Origin: Acetatifactor muris
GTDB taxonomy: Bacteria > Bacillota > Clostridia > Lachnospirales > Lachnospiraceae
Length of the DNA: 43,821 nt
Direction of reading: 5' to 3'
NCBI GenBank assembly: GCA_023663635.1
Contig: JAMPHD010000023.1
Span: forward strand, 1-43,821
Positions within the stretch are counted from its first letter, which is position 1. Each line of letters begins with the position of its first letter. A model generated the notes under the pieces. That model ran no database searches, was not told the origin of the DNA, and saw only the letters and a list, made by a program, of their open reading frames with translations. Shown one piece after another: positions 42,666 through 43,821 of the stretch. Position numbers and translations under genes: made by a program.

Positions 42666-43754
42666 ATGAATGCGATGAGTTACAAACAGCTAATTGAGAA
42701 CACAATAATACCAAGTACAATATCTGTTGAAGAGAAGAATAGGAGATATAATGCCGTCACTGAGCACGTTAATCATATTTTGCCAAAGAAACTTTATAGG
42801 TTTAGAAACTGCACGGAAAGAACCTTGAGTGCATTTGATAAAGATGAATTATGGTTTGCTAATGGCAGCGTTATGAACGATGATTTTGATGCCCGCCTTT
42901 ATTATGATAAGAAAAAAATCCGTGCGTGGCTGAAGGCTTTAGTATCGGATAACGGAGGGTTGGGGGTTATTGAAAATTTCATTAATAATACGGAGAATGT
43001 GCCGGAAAGTATAGTGCGAATTATACCGAATGCAGGGAATATTTTTAGTATGTTAAAGACAATGCCAAGAGATCAAATTTACTTGATTTGCAGTCAACTG
43101 ATACAACTTATATCAAATGATTTAGAGAATGAAATAAGGTGTATAACAGACATGGTACAAGAGAAGACAAAGTATGCGTGTTTTGCGGAGGAAATCACTT
43201 CCAACATGATGTGGGGACAGTACACTAATAATTCGACGGGGTTTGCATTGGAGTATGAATTTGGAGATGAAAACGTTATTACATATCAATGTGGAACCGC
43301 GGGACAAAGCACTGTATGGGGTAATTTGTTTCCGATAATCTATGATAATCAGAGATTGGATACAACAGAATATGTAATATATTTGTTTCAAATCAGTTTG
43401 CTCTCTCAAGTTATGCGGGCAAGCGGGTTTTCGTACCCTAATCAATGGATTAATGCAATAATACCATGTCCTGATGAATTTATGGTAACAAAGTTAGCGA
43501 TAAAAAAGTCCAATGATTGGAAAGCAGAGAAAGAATGGCGAATGTTTTATGTAACAAATGACACGGTTTTGGCTGCGGAAAAATATTCATGTGTAAAAGA
43601 CAAGCCGAGTGCAGTATATTTGGGGAGGAAAATAAGCGATATAAATCAAAAGATTATTGTGGCTATAGCTCAAGAAAAAAATATTCCGGTCTTTAAGATG
43701 GGGCTTAATGATTCTTCCAAGTCATACAAGTTATGTAAGTATAAAATTAAGTAA
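42666..43754 (+). CDS. DUF2971-domain protein
   Basis: A 362-residue soluble protein with the DUF2971 features: an N-terminal LYRFRNCTERTLSAFDKDELWFANGSVMNDDFD, broken by family usage (about residues 39-71), a central CFAEEITSNMMWGQYTNNSTGFALEY (about 169-194), and a C-terminal KAEKEWRMFYV and YLGRKIS. The family is common near defence and mobile genes, with unknown biochemistry. The start is uncertain: ATG 42666 or 42675, with poor ribosome binding sites. AT-rich like its neighbours. Confidence 0.75.
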   Translation: MNAMSYKQLIENTIIPSTISVEEKNRRYNAVTEHVNHILPKKLYRFRNCTERTLSAFDKDELWFANGSVMNDDFDARLYYDKKKIRAWLKALVSDNGGLGVIENFINNTENVPESIVRIIPNAGNIFSMLKTMPRDQIYLICSQLIQLISNDLENEIRCITDMVQEKTKYACFAEEITSNMMWGQYTNNSTGFALEYEFGDENVITYQCGTAGQSTVWGNLFPIIYDNQRLDTTEYVIYLFQISLLSQVMRASGFSYPNQWINAIIPCPDEFMVTKLAIKKSNDWKAEKEWRMFYVTNDTVLAAEKYSCVKDKPSAVYLGRKISDINQKIIVAIAQEKNIPVFKMGLNDSSKSYKLCKYKIK

Positions 43755-43768
43755 TATTTGTCAAGGAA

Positions 43769-43821
43769 AGTTAGTGTATAATTAAAGTTGGCAAAAAAGG
43801 AAGCAGAGAATAAATCCCTAC
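43769..43821. repeat. Right arm of the terminal inverted repeat
   Basis: Perfect reverse complement of positions 2-54. It begins 15 bp after the DUF2971 stop codon and runs to the end of the window. The match stops abruptly at its inner edge on both sides, as expected of an element boundary. Confidence 0.8.

Noticed and set aside
1..43821. Whole window as a linear plasmid or phage with terminal inverted repeats
   Set aside because: It carries murG, glnA, nadE, dapF and dapL and no replication or virion genes, so it is chromosomal.

Overview
The window reads as chromosomal DNA of an anaerobic, spore-forming member of the Clostridia, most likely a Lachnospiraceae-type gut bacterium. The pointers are a SpoVAF-like germination protein, lysine synthesis through LL-diaminopimelate aminotransferase (DapL), a class I glutamine synthetase paired with an ANTAR regulator, a Gram-positive Tad-like cluster, strong AGGAGG ribosome binding sites and near-consensus sigma-A promoters. 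About the first 37.2 kb is moderately GC-rich and dense with genes. The last 6.6 kb is clearly AT-rich and carries defence genes. This assignment rests on gene content and motifs only; no database search was possible.

Layout. 1-9.9 kb: an ABC-class ATPase, YqeY, a SHOCT-repeat protein with a Pro-Ala linker (minus strand), a TSCPD protein, MurG, SpoVAF, then on the minus strand a phosphoesterase overlapping a ParB-like/BMP fusion. 10.0-11.8 kb: three 89-bp tandem repeats in front of an HD-domain gene, an antitoxin remnant behind a strong promoter, and an intact YafQ/DinJ-type toxin-antitoxin pair. 11.9-22.6 kb: an unknown gene and then a tightly packed Tad-like operon: CpaF ATPase, two TadB/TadC membrane proteins, a Flp1-like pilin, two TadE-like pseudopilins, a CpaB-like SAF protein, a 1350-residue secreted multidomain protein and a prepilin peptidase. 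A glycosyltransferase and an SMI1/KNR4 protein follow.

24.2-37.2 kb: housekeeping genes (hisC, a small membrane exporter, a methyltransferase, hslO, nadE, a minus-strand FMN-bind-like protein, glnA and its ANTAR partner, dapF-dapL, a DUF2828/vWA protein and a small unknown). The glnA leader holds a terminator-like hairpin, and the ANTAR gene directly follows glnA, which suggests antitermination control of nitrogen assimilation.

37.2-43.8 kb: an AT-rich island with a HEPN-type protein on the minus strand and an overlapping operon of two C5-cytosine methyltransferases and an HNH restriction endonuclease, followed by a four-helix membrane protein and a DUF2971 protein. A perfect 53-bp inverted repeat occupies both ends of the window, which suggests that both ends run into copies of the same dispersed element.

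The best candidates for something under-described are the Tad-like operon with its giant Gly-rich, Cys/His-rich secreted protein, the glnA attenuator with a pseudo-receiver ANTAR protein, and the restriction island with its uncharacterised accessory genes.
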